Origin: Aldehydirespirator sp963667505
GTDB taxonomy: Bacteria; Actinomycetota; Acidimicrobiia; Acidimicrobiales; Aldehydirespiratoraceae
Direction: 5' to 3'
Assembly (NCBI GenBank): GCA_963667505.2
Contig: OY763490.2
Span: 2,604,001 to 2,668,000 of the forward strand
Length of the DNA: 64,000 bases
The translations under genes and the position numbers were made by a program. Below, piece after piece: positions 1 through 7,817 of this stretch (positions are counted from its first letter, which is position 1; the number at the start of each line of letters is the position of its first letter). The notes beneath the pieces are model-generated. The model searched no databases. It saw nothing but the letters and a program-made list of their open reading frames with translations, and was not told the DNA's origin.

Positions 1-85
1 CGCGGCACCCCCTCCGCCTGCGCCTGCGCCCGAGCCCGAGCCCGAGCCCGACTCCGACTCCGAGCGTTCCGGCGATTCGTCGTAG
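1..85 (+). CDS. C-terminal tail of an unidentified protein (cut by window edge)
   Basis: An open frame enters from the left edge (codons from base 2) and stops at TAG 83-85. The visible 27 residues are low-complexity: Ala/Pro, then Glu-Pro repeats, then Asp/Ser, ending SGDSS. Such tails are common on secreted or membrane-anchored actinobacterial proteins. Function cannot be judged from this piece, and the frame could be chance in GC-rich DNA. Confidence 0.4.
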   Translation, partial: AAPPPPAPAPEPEPEPDSDSERSGDSS

Positions 86-118
86 CCTGTTGCCGTCACG
101 ACGGCGAGAGGAGTGGGC

Positions 119-568
119 GTGGGCGCCTTGGAGGAACGCAACAAGCAGATCGTGGCCCGGTACTGGGACGCACTGTACGCCCACGACTGGGAAGCCGTCG
201 GCTCGTTCTTCACCGCCGATGCCAACTACGCGGATGCGGGCACCGGCGAGTCGGGCGGGGGCGCCCACGGCCCGGCCCAGATCGTGGCGCGGCTGCGCCT
301 CGGGCTGGAACCGGTGGAAGGTCACACCCACGAGCCGGGCCTGATGGTGGCCGAAGGGCCGGTGGTCGTGACCGAGCACCTCGAGGTGTGGGCATTCCAC
401 ACCGGCGAGGTGGTCAGACACCCGTTCACCTCGGTGATGGAACTCGACGGCGACGGGCTGATCGCCCGCTGGTGGGACTACTCCAACATGTCGAACCTGC
501 TCGACAACGCCCCGCAGTGGTGGCTGGAGCACATCGCGGCCGGCTGGCGCTCCACCCTGGACTCCTAG
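119..568 (+). CDS. SnoaL-like / NTF2-fold protein
   Basis: A protein of about 149 residues with the SnoaL-like (NTF2, cone-fold) pattern: a first helix containing RNKQIVARYWDALYAHDWEA, then FFTADANYADAG, a middle HGPAQIVARL segment, and a C-terminal strand with FTSVMELDGDGLIARWWDYS. This family covers small polyketide cyclases, ketosteroid-isomerase-like enzymes and many uncharacterised proteins; the substrate cannot be inferred. GTG at 119 is preferred over GTG 113 because AGGAG at 109-113 then sits five bases upstream. The gene ends 13 bases before the next one, so the two are probably co-transcribed. Confidence 0.75.
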   Translation: MGALEERNKQIVARYWDALYAHDWEAVGSFFTADANYADAGTGESGGGAHGPAQIVARLRLGLEPVEGHTHEPGLMVAEGPVVVTEHLEVWAFHTGEVVRHPFTSVMELDGDGLIARWWDYSNMSNLLDNAPQWWLEHIAAGWRSTLDS

Positions 569-581
569 CGGAGGTTGGACG

Positions 582-1787
582 ATGACAGAAGCACGAGAGC
601 ACACCGCGATGGCCGCCTCTGGCGATCCGGTCGCCGCCTGGAGAGAGTTCTGCAGCCGCATCGCCGAGGCGGGAGCGGCCGCACTGGCCGACCCGATCGC
701 AACCGGCGCCCGCAGCCAGGCCGAGGGGCTGCGGTGCCTGAGTCGGCAGGTCGTGTTCGCGCTGCAGCACGCGGTCGAGTTCCGCGAGCCCGACTTCCCC
801 GCCTTCCACCGTTTCGACGACGATGTGACAAAGTGGGGCGGGCCCAACGCCGACAACCACTACCTGCGCTGCGCCATCGACCCTGACGGCCTCTACCGGC
901 TCACCGCCGACGTGAGCGGATGCCGCGACGCCATCCTCTCGCTCAGCGACGGCGACATGCCGCTGGGCCATTACGGGGTGTTCGGCGAGTGCTCGCTGCG
1001 GGACCTCCACGTCGAGGACGGCCGCCTCGAGGTGATGATCGGGCCGGACCGTCCCGAGGGCGCGGCCGACTGGATGGCCACCAACCCGACGGTGCGCCAA
1101 CTGGGGATCCGGGTGTACGTGTGCGACTGGAGCTCGGACGCGATACCCGACTTCTACATCGAGCGGCTGGACCGGCCCGGCGACCGGCCGCCGCCGCTGA
1201 CTGTCGGCCGCATGGCCGAGGCGCTCGAGGAGGCCGCGGGCTGGGTGGAGGCCTCCGTGCCCTTCTGGCTGCGCCTGCTAGAGCAGGTCCGGCAGAACAA
1301 CACCGACAACATGCTGCCGCCGCCCCGCCCGGCCGCGGGAGGCGCCGACAACATCGCCTACGGCGGCGGCTTCTGGGATCTCGGCCCTGACGACGCCTGG
1401 CTCGTCTCCTTCGAGCCTCCCGAGGCCCTCACCTGGTCGATCCAGACCCACACCTGGCCCTGGTTCGAGTCCGGCGACCTCGCCCACGCCCAGACCAGCC
1501 TCAACGACACCCAAGCCCACACCGACAGCGACGGCGTCGTGCGGGCCGTGGTCAGCCACACGGATCCGCGTGTGCCCAACTGGATCGACACCGAGGGCCG
1601 ACCGGTCGGAATGTGCCTCTACCGCTGGGTCGGAGCGTCGAGCATGCCCGCGGCCGAAGCGGTCGTGATCCCGCTGGCGGAGCTGCGCCGACACCTGCCC
1701 GAGGACCATCCGACCGTGACCGGCGACGAGCGCCGCCGCCAGCTCGACATCCGCCGCCGAGGCGTCCACCGCCGGTTCCGCCGCTGA
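582..1787 (+). CDS. DUF1214-like domain protein
   Basis: A 401-residue protein starting at ATG 582 with GGAGG at 570-574. The central part (roughly residues 80-200: NADNHYLRCAIDP, GLYRLTADVSG, DMPLGHYGVFGE, then strands with RVYVCDW) resembles DUF1214-type proteins found in mycobacteria and other actinobacteria, often beside lipid- or steroid-related genes. The C-terminal part (WSIQTHTWPWFESGDLAHAQ onward) fits the same family. No catalytic motif is recognised. Its close spacing with the SnoaL-like gene suggests a shared, unknown small-molecule function. Confidence 0.65.
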   Translation: MTEAREHTAMAASGDPVAAWREFCSRIAEAGAAALADPIATGARSQAEGLRCLSRQVVFALQHAVEFREPDFPAFHRFDDDVTKWGGPNADNHYLRCAIDPDGLYRLTADVSGCRDAILSLSDGDMPLGHYGVFGECSLRDLHVEDGRLEVMIGPDRPEGAADWMATNPTVRQLGIRVYVCDWSSDAIPDFYIERLDRPGDRPPPLTVGRMAEALEEAAGWVEASVPFWLRLLEQVRQNNTDNMLPPPRPAAGGADNIAYGGGFWDLGPDDAWLVSFEPPEALTWSIQTHTWPWFESGDLAHAQTSLNDTQAHTDSDGVVRAVVSHTDPRVPNWIDTEGRPVGMCLYRWVGASSMPAAEAVVIPLAELRRHLPEDHPTVTGDERRRQLDIRRRGVHRRFRR

Positions 1788-1807
1788 CCACGGCCGACGC
1801 CCGCGGC

Positions 1808-2098
1808 TCAGGATTCTTCTTGGCCGCCTCGACGCCAGCGCAGGATCACCCCGGCGATCATGGCCACACCGACCGCGGCCACCGCGCCTCCAACCACCAG
1901 CACCGCGTCCAAGTCGGCCCAGTACTTGTCCACCAGCACGACCGCCGCCACCGCGATGAACGCCAGCCCTCCCACGAGCGAGACTGGGTCGGCTCGGCAT
2001 AGCCCTCGCACCGATGGCTGCACGGTGCCGTCTGCTTCGCCGGAAGTGTCGTTCATGGCTGTCTCGTTCTCCAGGTTCATGGCGCGGTCACCTCTCAT
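1808..2098 (-). CDS. Small two-helix membrane protein
   Basis: A 96-residue protein with two predicted transmembrane helices (SLVGGLAFIAVAAVVLVDKY and AVLVVGGAVAAVGVAMIAGV) and a short basic C-terminus. Its ATG at 2098 overlaps the stop of the upstream PspC gene as ATGA, so it is the second gene of that operon; an internal ATG at 2080 is an alternative start. It probably works with the PspC membrane protein, but the family is not recognised. Confidence 0.65.
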   Translation of the reverse strand: MRGDRAMNLENETAMNDTSGEADGTVQPSVRGLCRADPVSLVGGLAFIAVAAVVLVDKYWADLDAVLVVGGAVAAVGVAMIAGVILRWRRGGQEES

Positions 2099-3477
2099 CC
2101 GCTTGTGGACGGCACCTTCACGATGTCCACCGCCCCGGCGCCCACGTCGATGTCGAAGTTCAGCGCGCCCCCTGGCCAGCCGCCGGTCGCGGCCGACATC
2201 ACGACGGTGTCGACGCCGAAGCCGCTGTCGATGGAACCGAGGGACTGCCAGGAGTAGACGCCGGACTCGTCGCTGATCGACACACTTCGACGCTTCGTAA
2301 CGGAACCAACTCCCAGCTTGATACCGGCTCGCAGCCGAAAGTCGTCGGGCACATAGACCAGCACCTCGCCCACGCCGAGGCTCACGTCCAGGGAACGGTC
2401 CGCGCCGTCGGGCTCCAGGCCGCTGAAATCCAGCACCAACCGGCCTATGCCGTGCTTGTACTCGCCTTCAAGCTCTGCCGCGCTGACGGGCGCCACCCGG
2501 CGCTCCCCGACCCCGGACCACCAGGACACGTCCGCGCCCGCGAACAGCACCGCGCCCGGCAGCAGCAGCAGGCCGACGGCCAGCAGACCCCTTGCGGGAC
2601 GCGCGAAGGCGGAGACGACCAGCCCCGCCCCCGTGATGGCCAGAGCGACGGCGAAGAAGGCTGCTACGTCCACGTCGACCGCGTCGAGACGAGCGAGCAG
2701 CACCGCGCCGCCCGCGTACACGAACAGCACGGCGATCGTGAGCACGCCGGTCGTGGAGCGCGCCCGGCGCGGTGCGGCCGATGGCACGCGGGACGGCCCG
2801 TGGACCGTCGAGGACGCCCATTCCGGCCCGGCCGAGGCGGGGGGAGGCGGCGCGGAGGCTGAGTACGCCGAGGAGGGCATCGGAGCACTGGGCGCAGACG
2901 CCGGAGCAGTCCTCGGCCGGACCGGAGTGGGTTGGGGGCGTTCGGAGGATCCCGGCCACAGGACCAGGGCCACACCGGCGGCGATGAGAATCAGGGGCAG
3001 ATAGGGCGCCATGCTCCAAACGTCGACGAACAGGTCGAAGAGTGCGCCACTGAGACTGGCGGTGATGAGCAATCCCAGGACGATCAACCCGATCGCCAGC
3101 AGGCTGCGGACACGACGGGGAGAGTCGCTCGCCAACGCCTCCGTGACCACGCTGCCGGAGTCTTCCCGGGGCAGGGCCAGCCAGCCGATCAGGTACAGGA
3201 ACGGACCGGCGCCTCCCATGAAGGTCACCACAATGAAGGCGATTCTCACGATCACCGAGTCGATGCCGAAGTAGGCGCCGATCCCCCCGGCGACTCCGGC
3301 GACCACCTTGTCCGTGGAGCTCCGGAAGAGGCGGCGCCGTTCCGAGTCGGCCTCCTCTGCGCCGTGGATGGCCGACTCGGCGCTGCTCGGCTCGGCGCTG
3401 TCCGGCTGTTCCTCGGCGCTGGGCGGCTGGTCCTCGGCCACGGCGTCCAGTCTGTGCCGTGACGCCGGGGCAGCCAA
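2095..3477 (-). CDS. PspC-domain membrane protein with LiaF-like C-terminus
   Basis: A 460-residue protein. After an acidic, Ser/Glu-rich N-terminus comes a PspC domain (about residues 50-105: LFRSSTDKVVAGVAGGIGAY and GPFLYLIGWLALPRED). Several hydrophobic helices follow, then a Pro/Ser/Ala-rich linker, another helix block, and a C-terminal beta-rich domain (YKHGIGRLVLDFSGLE, LDVSLGVGEVLVYVP, NFDIDVGAGAVDIV) like the LiaF/DUF2154 cell-wall stress domain. The architecture suggests an envelope-stress sensor or regulator. It is divergent from the PspC histidine kinase at 3572, the usual arrangement of such signalling sets. Confidence 0.8.
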   Translation of the reverse strand: MAAPASRHRLDAVAEDQPPSAEEQPDSAEPSSAESAIHGAEEADSERRRLFRSSTDKVVAGVAGGIGAYFGIDSVIVRIAFIVVTFMGGAGPFLYLIGWLALPREDSGSVVTEALASDSPRRVRSLLAIGLIVLGLLITASLSGALFDLFVDVWSMAPYLPLILIAAGVALVLWPGSSERPQPTPVRPRTAPASAPSAPMPSSAYSASAPPPPASAGPEWASSTVHGPSRVPSAAPRRARSTTGVLTIAVLFVYAGGAVLLARLDAVDVDVAAFFAVALAITGAGLVVSAFARPARGLLAVGLLLLPGAVLFAGADVSWWSGVGERRVAPVSAAELEGEYKHGIGRLVLDFSGLEPDGADRSLDVSLGVGEVLVYVPDDFRLRAGIKLGVGSVTKRRSVSISDESGVYSWQSLGSIDSGFGVDTVVMSAATGGWPGGALNFDIDVGAGAVDIVKVPSTSG

Positions 3478-3571
3478 TGGGGAATGCCCCTGAGCCTTCC
3501 CCTAGGGCTGACCGCGGCATCGGGGCTGGTCCCCAGTGCCCTCATGGGGACCGTCGTGCAATCATCTCCCC

Positions 3572-4735
3572 ATGGCAGCGACCCGTGCCGGCTGGCCGGT
3601 CAGATCCCGCACCGACCGGGTGATTGCCGGGGTGTGCGGCGGCGTCGGGGCCCGCCTCGGAATCGACGCCACCATCGTGAGGATCGCCTTCGTGGCACTT
3701 GCCCTGGCATGGGTCGGGATGCCGCTCTACCTGCTGGCCTGGGTGCTGCTCCCGAATTCCTCCCCTCGGTCCGCTGCTCCCGAGCCCGCCGGGGGCGAGC
3801 CTCCCGCTCGCACGGTCACACGGCGAGCGGTGGGTATGGCGTTGATCGTGCTCGGAACGGTGCTGCTGGTCCGGCAGCTCGGGGCGACGCTGCCCGACGC
3901 CGTCATCTGGCCCGCGCTGTGCGTTGTCTTCGGATTGGGGATCGTCGTCTGGAGGGTGCAGCCCGCCGCGGGCCTCAACCGGGGCGCGGCGGTGCGGATC
4001 GCGGCGGGCACGATCCTGCTGGCGCTCGGGATCGGGGTGGTCGCCGCGACCAACCTGTCGCTGTCCGCAGTGCGGGACGGGCTGCTCTCGGGCGGACTGG
4101 TGGCGGGAGGTCTGGCCCTGATCCTCGGGCCGTGGGTGGCCGTCCTGGTCCGGGACGGCCGGGAGGAGCACCGACGACGCATCCGGGCCGACGAGCGGGC
4201 CGAGGTCGCCGCCCACCTGCACGACTCGGTGCTTCAGACCCTGGCCCTCGTGCAGCGGGCCGACGATCCGGCTCACATGGCCGCGCTGGCCCGGCGCCAG
4301 GAGCGGGAGCTGCGAGGCTGGCTCTACGGCGACGGCACCGAGCCCGACCCGGCCACGGTCAGGACTGCGGTGGAGCATCTGGCCGGGGTGGTCGAGGACC
4401 GCCACGGCGTGGTCATGGACGTGGTGGCCGTGGGCGACGCGCCGCTGGACCCGGCCATGGAGTCGCTGGTGGCCGCGGCCGGGGAGGCCATGACCAACGC
4501 CGCCCGGTGGTCGGGCTGCACGACCGTGTCGGTGTTCGTGGAAGCTGGCCCCCAGAGCGTGGAGGTGTTCGTGCGCGACCGGGGCGCAGGCTTCGATCCC
4601 CAGGCCGTCGCCAGCGACTCCCGCGGCATCCGCGACTCGATCCGGGGCCGGCTCGACCGGGTGGGCGGGCGCTGCGAAATCGCCAGCGCCGTCGGCCGCG
4701 GCACCGAAGTGCGGCTGCACCTGGCCCGAGGCTGA
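3572..4735 (+). CDS. PspC-domain sensor histidine kinase (NarL/LiaS type)
   Basis: About 387 residues. The N-terminal PspC domain (TDRVIAGVCGGVGARLGIDA, GMPLYLLAWVLLPN) is followed by several transmembrane helices, then a HisKA_3 dimerisation helix with the phospho-accepting His in AAHLHDSVLQTLALVQ, and a HATPase domain (GEAMTNAARWSGCTTVSVFV, DRGAGFDPQAVASDSRGI). ATG 3572 is chosen because the PspC domain begins just after it; an upstream ATG at 3536 would add 12 unlike residues. It lies 56 bases before its response regulator. Probable role: sensing envelope stress or envelope-active compounds. Confidence 0.85.
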   Translation: MAATRAGWPVRSRTDRVIAGVCGGVGARLGIDATIVRIAFVALALAWVGMPLYLLAWVLLPNSSPRSAAPEPAGGEPPARTVTRRAVGMALIVLGTVLLVRQLGATLPDAVIWPALCVVFGLGIVVWRVQPAAGLNRGAAVRIAAGTILLALGIGVVAATNLSLSAVRDGLLSGGLVAGGLALILGPWVAVLVRDGREEHRRRIRADERAEVAAHLHDSVLQTLALVQRADDPAHMAALARRQERELRGWLYGDGTEPDPATVRTAVEHLAGVVEDRHGVVMDVVAVGDAPLDPAMESLVAAAGEAMTNAARWSGCTTVSVFVEAGPQSVEVFVRDRGAGFDPQAVASDSRGIRDSIRGRLDRVGGRCEIASAVGRGTEVRLHLARG

Positions 4736-4791
4736 GACGGGCGGCGGGTCCGTTTCCTGGGGCGGTTCGCGCCACGGCTACGGTGAGCGGC

Positions 4792-5448
4792 ATGGCAGCG
4801 GCGCCTCCGCGGGTGGTGATCGTCGACGACCATCGGCTGTTCCGCAGCGGGGTGCGGGCCGAGATCGGCGACCGGGTGAGCGTGGTGGCCGAGGCCGACG
4901 ACGTGGGCTCGGCGGTCGAGGCCGTCGAGCGGTGGAGCCCCGACGTGGTGCTGCTCGACGTGCACCTGCCGTCGGGGTCGGGGCGCGAGGTGATCGAGTC
5001 GGTGGCCGCGGCCGGGGTCGAGACCCGGTTCCTGGCCCTGTCGGTGTCGGACGCGGCTGCCGACGTGATCGAGGTTGTGCGGGCCGGGGCTCGGGGCTAC
5101 GTGACCAAGTCGATCTCGGGCGAAGACCTGGTGGACGCCATCCTGCGGGTGCGCGACGGCGACGCGGTGTTCTCGCCCCGCTTGGCCGGCTTCGTGCTGG
5201 ACGCCTTCGCGGCCGACACGGTGGCCGTGGCCGGGCACGAGCCCGACGAGGACCTGGACCGGCTGACCAACAGGGAGCGGGAGGTGCTGCGCCATCTGGC
5301 CCGGGGCTACACCTACAAAGAGATCGCCCGGCAGTTGACGATCTCGATCAAGACGGTGGAAACCCACGCCTCGGCGGTGCTGCGCAAACTCCAACTCTCG
5401 AACCGCCACGAGCTGAGCCGCTGGGCCGCCGCCCGCCGCATCTGGTGA
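4792..5448 (+). CDS. LuxR/NarL-family response regulator
   Basis: 218 residues starting at ATG 4792. The receiver domain has the acidic pocket (VVIVDDHRLFRSGVR), the phospho-acceptor Asp in SPDVVLLDVHLPSGSG, and the conserved Lys in GARGYVTKSISGEDLVDAI. The C-terminal LuxR helix-turn-helix reads LTNREREVLRHLARGYTYKE then IKTVETHASAVLRKLQLSNR. It follows the histidine kinase on the same strand and is its obvious partner; the divergent PspC/LiaF-like operon is a likely target. Confidence 0.9.
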   Translation: MAAAPPRVVIVDDHRLFRSGVRAEIGDRVSVVAEADDVGSAVEAVERWSPDVVLLDVHLPSGSGREVIESVAAAGVETRFLALSVSDAAADVIEVVRAGARGYVTKSISGEDLVDAILRVRDGDAVFSPRLAGFVLDAFAADTVAVAGHEPDEDLDRLTNREREVLRHLARGYTYKEIARQLTISIKTVETHASAVLRKLQLSNRHELSRWAAARRIW

Positions 5449-5476
5449 GCCAGGGACGCTAGTAGGTTCTGCGCTC

Positions 5477-6271
5477 ATGGCACAGGCTGAGACGGCGGCG
5501 CAGCGGTGGGCGCGGCAGATGGCCGGCTGGGCCGTTCCCGACGAGATCCTCGGAGCCGCTCCCCGCCGGCCGTTCGTGTTCGCGCCGGAGATCTTCGCCG
5601 CGCCCGAGCCGGGAACGTTCGAGCGGTCGCTGTCGAACCGCCGGGCCGCGGAGGCCCTCGGCGACGGGGGCTCGGTGCTGGATGTCGGCTGCGGGGGCGG
5701 GGCCGCGGCCTTCGCGGTGGCACCGCCGGCCACGGAGGTGATCGGCACCGACCGCCAGGCCAACATGCTGGAGCTGTTCGCGGCCACCGCCCAGCGGCGA
5801 GGGATCAGCGCTTCGGCGTACGAGGGCTCCTGGCCCGAGGTCGCCGACGCGGTGCCGGTCGCCGATGTGGTGGCGTGCCACAACGTGCTCTACAACGTGG
5901 CCGACATCCCGACCTTCGTAGCTGCGCTGGACGCCCACGCCCGGCGCCGAGTGGTGATCGAGATCACGCCCAAGCATCCCCAGGACCGCCGCCGCATGCT
6001 GTGGCGCCACTTCTGGAACCTGGAACGGCCCCACGAGCCCACTGCGACCACCGCGGTGGAGGCCATCGCCGAGGCCGGGCTGGACCCCGTCGCCGAGGAG
6101 TCGCTGCTGCCCGAGGATCCCCGGGCGGCCATACGCCGCGAGTTCGAGGGGGCCCAGTGGTGCCGCAACCTGTGCCTGCCGCCCGAGCGCGAGCCCGAGG
6201 TGGCGGCGCTCGTCGCCGACGTGCCCTTCCCCCGGGAGCGGGTCACCATCTGGTGGGACGCTCGGCGCTAG
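5477..6271 (+). CDS. Class I SAM-dependent methyltransferase
   Basis: 264 residues. Motif I is clear (SVLDVGCGGGAAAFAV), followed by the acidic loop at the end of strand 2 (EVIGTDRQANMLEL) and motif IV (VADVVACHNVLYNVADIPTF). The rest fits a Methyltransf_11/25-type Rossmann fold. The acceptor substrate is unknown. It starts 28 bases after the response regulator and may be co-transcribed with it. A pair of hairpin repeats follows its stop. Confidence 0.8.
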   Translation: MAQAETAAQRWARQMAGWAVPDEILGAAPRRPFVFAPEIFAAPEPGTFERSLSNRRAAEALGDGGSVLDVGCGGGAAAFAVAPPATEVIGTDRQANMLELFAATAQRRGISASAYEGSWPEVADAVPVADVVACHNVLYNVADIPTFVAALDAHARRRVVIEITPKHPQDRRRMLWRHFWNLERPHEPTATTAVEAIAEAGLDPVAEESLLPEDPRAAIRREFEGAQWCRNLCLPPEREPEVAALVADVPFPRERVTIWWDARR

Positions 6272-6288
6272 GCGCGCTGTCGCTTTCC

Positions 6289-6413
6289 CCGAAATTGGTG
6301 CGAGAAGTGGCCCTCAGTGGGCGGTTTTGTCGCCAATTTCGCAGACGGCCGGACCGCGCGCCGAAATTGGTGCGATTTGTGGCCCTCCAAGGGCCGTTTC
6401 GTCGCCAATTTCG
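6289..6413. repeat. Two 72-bp-spaced palindromic repeats (possible bidirectional terminator)
   Basis: Two copies (6289-6341 and 6361-6413) of a unit that starts CCGAAATTGGTGCGA and ends TCGCCAATTTCG. The ends are inverted repeats, and inside each copy is a second inverted repeat: GGCCCTCCAAGGGCC in copy 2 and a weaker version in copy 1. Each can fold into a long hairpin. They lie between two convergent genes, so a terminator role is possible. Similar ~72-bp-spaced units occur at 28380 and 36743. Confidence 0.75.
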
Positions 6414-6441
6414 GCTTTCGGCACCCGTCGCTGCCGCGCCG

Positions 6442-6705
6442 TCAGCTCGCTTGTGCTTGCTGCTCGGCGAGGCTGGCGGCCACACCTTCGAGCGTGTCGG
6501 CCACGGCCTCCAGGTCGGTCTTGACCGGGGTCAGCAGCTCGCCGATCGGTTCGGTCCGTTGGGCTATGGAACGCACGCCGCCGACGATCTTGCCCAGCGA
6601 GTCGTTCACCGCCCGGAGCACGATCACGACCCGGGTCAGGTAGTAGGCCAGCGCGGCCGCGATCACCAGGGCGATCACGACGGTCACCACCGCGGCGGCG
6701 GACAT
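6442..6705 (-). CDS. Small single-helix membrane protein with coiled-coil (hydrogenase-locus family)
   Basis: 87 residues from ATG 6703-6705. One N-terminal transmembrane helix (VVTVVIALVIAAALAYYL) is followed by an amphipathic helix (VLRAVNDSLGKIVGGVRSIA, then LLTPVKTDLEAVADTLEGVA). It is clearly related in layout to the protein at 24199-24462, whose tail has SLRRISQSLGKVTFGVRAIE. It lies 16 bases downstream of another small membrane protein, forming a pair that repeats the arrangement beside the hydrogenase genes. Function unknown; a membrane anchor or scaffold is one possibility. Confidence 0.7.
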   Translation of the reverse strand: MSAAAVVTVVIALVIAAALAYYLTRVVIVLRAVNDSLGKIVGGVRSIAQRTEPIGELLTPVKTDLEAVADTLEGVAASLAEQQAQAS

Positions 6706-6721
6706 CAGAGGCTGCCTCCGG

Positions 6722-6970
6722 TCACAGCAGCGGTCCCGCCGCACCGACGTAGCGCACAGCCAGTCCCTTGGCGGCGGACACCAGGTCGCGGGTGTCGGCC
6801 ACCGCGGGCAACGGCTCGAGGTTCTTGTCGAGCCCGAGCCCGTGCTCGAGGATGTCGTCGGCGTAGCGCTTGATCTCCAGCGCGGGGCGTATCACCCGGT
6901 TGGCCAGCAGCAGCACGACCGGCACGACGGCCAGCAGCAGCACCGCGTTGCCGATCCACCAGAGCCACAT
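6722..6970 (-). CDS. Small membrane protein (hydrogenase-locus family)
   Basis: 82 residues beginning MWLWWIGNAVLLLAVVPVVL, a single transmembrane helix, followed by a short soluble helix (RPALEIKRYADDILEHGLGL). ATG 6970 is chosen because GGAGGAG lies about eight bases upstream; the longer start at 7036 has no such site. It is the first gene after the 21-bp palindrome at 7020-7040 and so is probably controlled by the regulator that binds that element. Confidence 0.7.
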   Translation of the reverse strand: MWLWWIGNAVLLLAVVPVVLLLANRVIRPALEIKRYADDILEHGLGLDKNLEPLPAVADTRDLVSAAKGLAVRYVGAAGPLL

Positions 6971-7019
6971 GACCAACTCCTCCTCGTGGGCTGCACCGAT
7001 CATAGTCCCACGGTCGGCT

Positions 7020-7040
7020 CTAGGTGCAATCCGCATCTAG
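7020..7040. promoter_or_regulatory. 21-bp palindrome, copy 1
   Basis: The left half is CTAGGTGCAA. The right half, read on the other strand, is CTAGATGCGG (7 of 10 identical) around a central T. It lies 50 bases upstream of the small membrane protein gene starting at 6970. The same element occurs at 14482-14502 and 25161-25181. The size and symmetry suit a dimeric repressor operator, possibly metal-responsive; the regulator is not identified. Confidence 0.75.
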
Positions 7041-7079
7041 TGGCGACCGCCAGCTAGACGGCGACCCTCCGGACGGGGC

Positions 7080-7817
7080 TCAGTTGTCTCCGAGGCCCAG
7101 CACATCGACCAGGCTCTCCAGCGCGACCACCGCCGGAGCGTGCGGCTCGTGGTCGACGGGCGACACGCCGAGCCGGTCGGCGGCGTCGACGGCCGGGTCG
7201 TCGGGAACCACCACCAGGGTCCGGTCCCCGAAGGCCTCGTCGATGCGGTCCCGGTCCTGGTCGTCGGCCACCTTGTTGGCCACCACCACCACCCGGCCCT
7301 GGCGCTGCTCCTCGGCCACCGCGACGGCCCGGCGGGCCACGTCGATGGAGCGCAGCGTCGGCTCCACCACCACCACGGTGGCGTCCACCGAGGAGTCGGC
7401 CAGCCGGGTGAGGGTGCCTATGCCGGCCTCGAGGTCGGCCACCACGGTGGTGGCCTGGTCGTTCACGGTGCCGAGCAACTGCTCGGCCGACAGCCCGCAT
7501 CAAGGTCAACCGGGCTCGGGGTTCTCGATGCGGGTGATCACCGACAGGCGCACACCGTCGGGGGCGTCGGCGCCGTAGCGGTCGAGGATGTCGTGGAAGG
7601 TGGGCGCATGCTCGGACTCGCCCTCGTCGACCTCCTCGCGCAGGGTCACCAGCCGCTCGGTCTCGGTGTCGCCCACACCGAGCGACAGGCCGAGGTTGGG
7701 GTTGGTGTCGCAGTCGAGGGCGACCACGCGCCCGCCCCGTCGGCCCAACGAGCGGGCCAGGACCGCACTGGTGGTGGTCTTGCCGGATCCGCCCTTGCCG
7801 ACCACTGCGATCTTCAC
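7080..7817 (-). CDS. CooC-like nickel-insertion ATPase with two in-frame UGA codons (putative Sec-x-Sec selenoprotein)
   Basis: 245 codons from GTG 7815-7817, preceded by GGAGGTGG and overlapping the upstream CooC-like gene as GTGA. The MinD/CooC P-loop is intact (VVGKGGSGKTTTSAVLARSL), as are DCDTNPNLGLSLG, DLEAGIGTLTR and VVANKVADDQD. Reading is interrupted only by TGA at 7506-7508 and 7500-7502, giving G-U-P-U-C-G. The paralogues have Cys codons there (GCTCGG at 17045-17809, EGCMCS at 22619-23464). In CooC the CxC motif binds metal at the dimer interface. A hairpin at 7470-7487 fits a SECIS element. Without recoding, the gene would be a two-part pseudogene. Confidence 0.8.
7470..7487 (-). 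promoter_or_regulatory. Putative bacterial SECIS element
   Basis: On the minus strand, GCCGAGC, loop AGTT, GCTCGGC form a perfect 7-bp stem; the closing A-T of the loop could add an eighth pair. The loop begins 20 bases after the second TGA and 26 after the first, inside the 16-37-base window used for bacterial SECIS searches. G is the second loop base, followed by U, as the SelB-recognition consensus requires. It lies within the coding sequence, as bacterial SECIS elements do. Confidence 0.65.

Noticed and set aside
7080..7817. Two separate short proteins (7506-7817 and a TTG-started 7080-7478) or a frameshifted pseudogene
   Set aside because: Both parts are in the same frame, only two TGA codons intervene, they coincide with the Cys positions of the paralogues, and a SECIS-like hairpin follows. 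A plain pseudogene would be expected to show more scattered damage.
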